Assembly: GCA_910575105.1 (NCBI GenBank)
Contig: CAJTDK010000027.1
Coordinates: 1-38,556 of the forward strand
Direction: 5' to 3'
DNA length: 38,556 bases
DNA from: Lachnospiraceae bacterium
Lineage (GTDB): Bacteria; Bacillota; Clostridia; Lachnospirales; Lachnospiraceae
In this document: piece after piece, positions 38,526 through 38,556 of the stretch
Layout of the letters: each line of letters starts with the position of its first letter
Position numbering within the stretch: position 1 is the first letter of the stretch
Made by a program: the position numbers and the translations under genes
The notes under the pieces: generated by a model
What the model was told of the DNA's origin: nothing
What the model saw: the letters and a program-made list of their open reading frames with translations, nothing else
Databases searched by the model: none

Positions 38526-38556
38526 ATGCCATGTACAGACCGCTTGATAAATTGCA
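38526..38556 (+). CDS. Start of a plus-strand gene, cut by the window edge
   Basis: GAGGAG at 38515-38520 lies 5 bases before an ATG at 38526 and 10 bases before a second ATG at 38531, which is in a different frame. Only about ten codons are visible in either frame, so the product cannot be named. Confidence 0.4.
   Translation, partial: MPCTDRLINC

Noticed and set aside
1-38556. CRISPR array, tRNA or rRNA genes
   Set aside because: No regularly spaced repeat array, cloverleaf or rRNA-like sequence was recognised by eye.

Overview
The window looks like a chromosomal stretch of a gut Clostridia bacterium, most likely Lachnospiraceae. Reasons: AGGAGG-type ribosome sites throughout, tandem large serine recombinases, a DUF2089 regulator, DUF6194 and DUF6870 family genes, and a TP901-type tail cluster of clostridial style. 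Almost every real gene is on the minus strand; the long plus-strand frames opposite GC-rich genes are shadows.

Layout, left to right. (1) 1-2.0 kb: the broken N-terminus of a group II intron reverse transcriptase, then a complete IS1182-family element whose right end supplies the last codons of a winged-helix regulator gene. (2) 2.0-3.2 kb: that regulator, a start-less gene remnant just upstream of it, and a DUF2089 regulator coupled to a small membrane protein. (3) 3.6-7.0 kb: the residue of a mobile element (large serine recombinase, small protein, MazF-like toxin, sigma-like region-4 protein). (4) 7.5-8.8 kb: an AT-rich two-gene cassette of unknown function (zinc-ribbon protein and two-pass membrane protein). 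(5) 9.0-33.4 kb: a prophage-derived element read right to left: two Com-like zinc-ribbon proteins, a sigma-like activator, small and DUF4406-like proteins, connector and head-closure genes, a complete siphovirus tail module, lysis genes, and three tandem large serine recombinases. (6) 33.7-38.3 kb: ordinary host genes (CAT-like acetyltransferase, DUF6194, three GNAT acetyltransferases, MBL-fold hydrolase, alpha/beta hydrolase, membrane protein). (7) The start of a plus-strand gene at the right edge.

The main interest is the prophage-derived element. Terminase, portal, protease and capsid genes are absent, yet connector, tail, tape measure, hub, holin, lysin and recombinase frames are all open. 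It could be a headless-phage particle locus (an F-type tailocin) or a prophage that lost its head genes recently. Two cargo blocks interrupt the tail module at gene junctions. One (26.3-28.5 kb) holds a Shedu/SduA-like nuclease overlapping an unknown partner, a TfoX C-terminal-domain protein and an unknown protein. The other (20.3-22.8 kb) holds GNAT, helical-repeat, YjdF and YdeI-like proteins, with a folded RNA leader ahead of yjdF that fits the yjdF riboswitch class.

Regulatory signals stand out. A -1 frameshift site joins two tail-chaperone frames. An inverted pair of perfect TGTCGAA heptamers (the Spo0A box core) lies between the sigma-like gene and the tail operon. Terminator-like hairpins with poly-U tracts sit 20-60 bases upstream of the tape measure, hub, lysin and recombinase start codons, leaving little room for promoters and suggesting read-through control. 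All functional assignments come from reading the sequence; no database search was possible.
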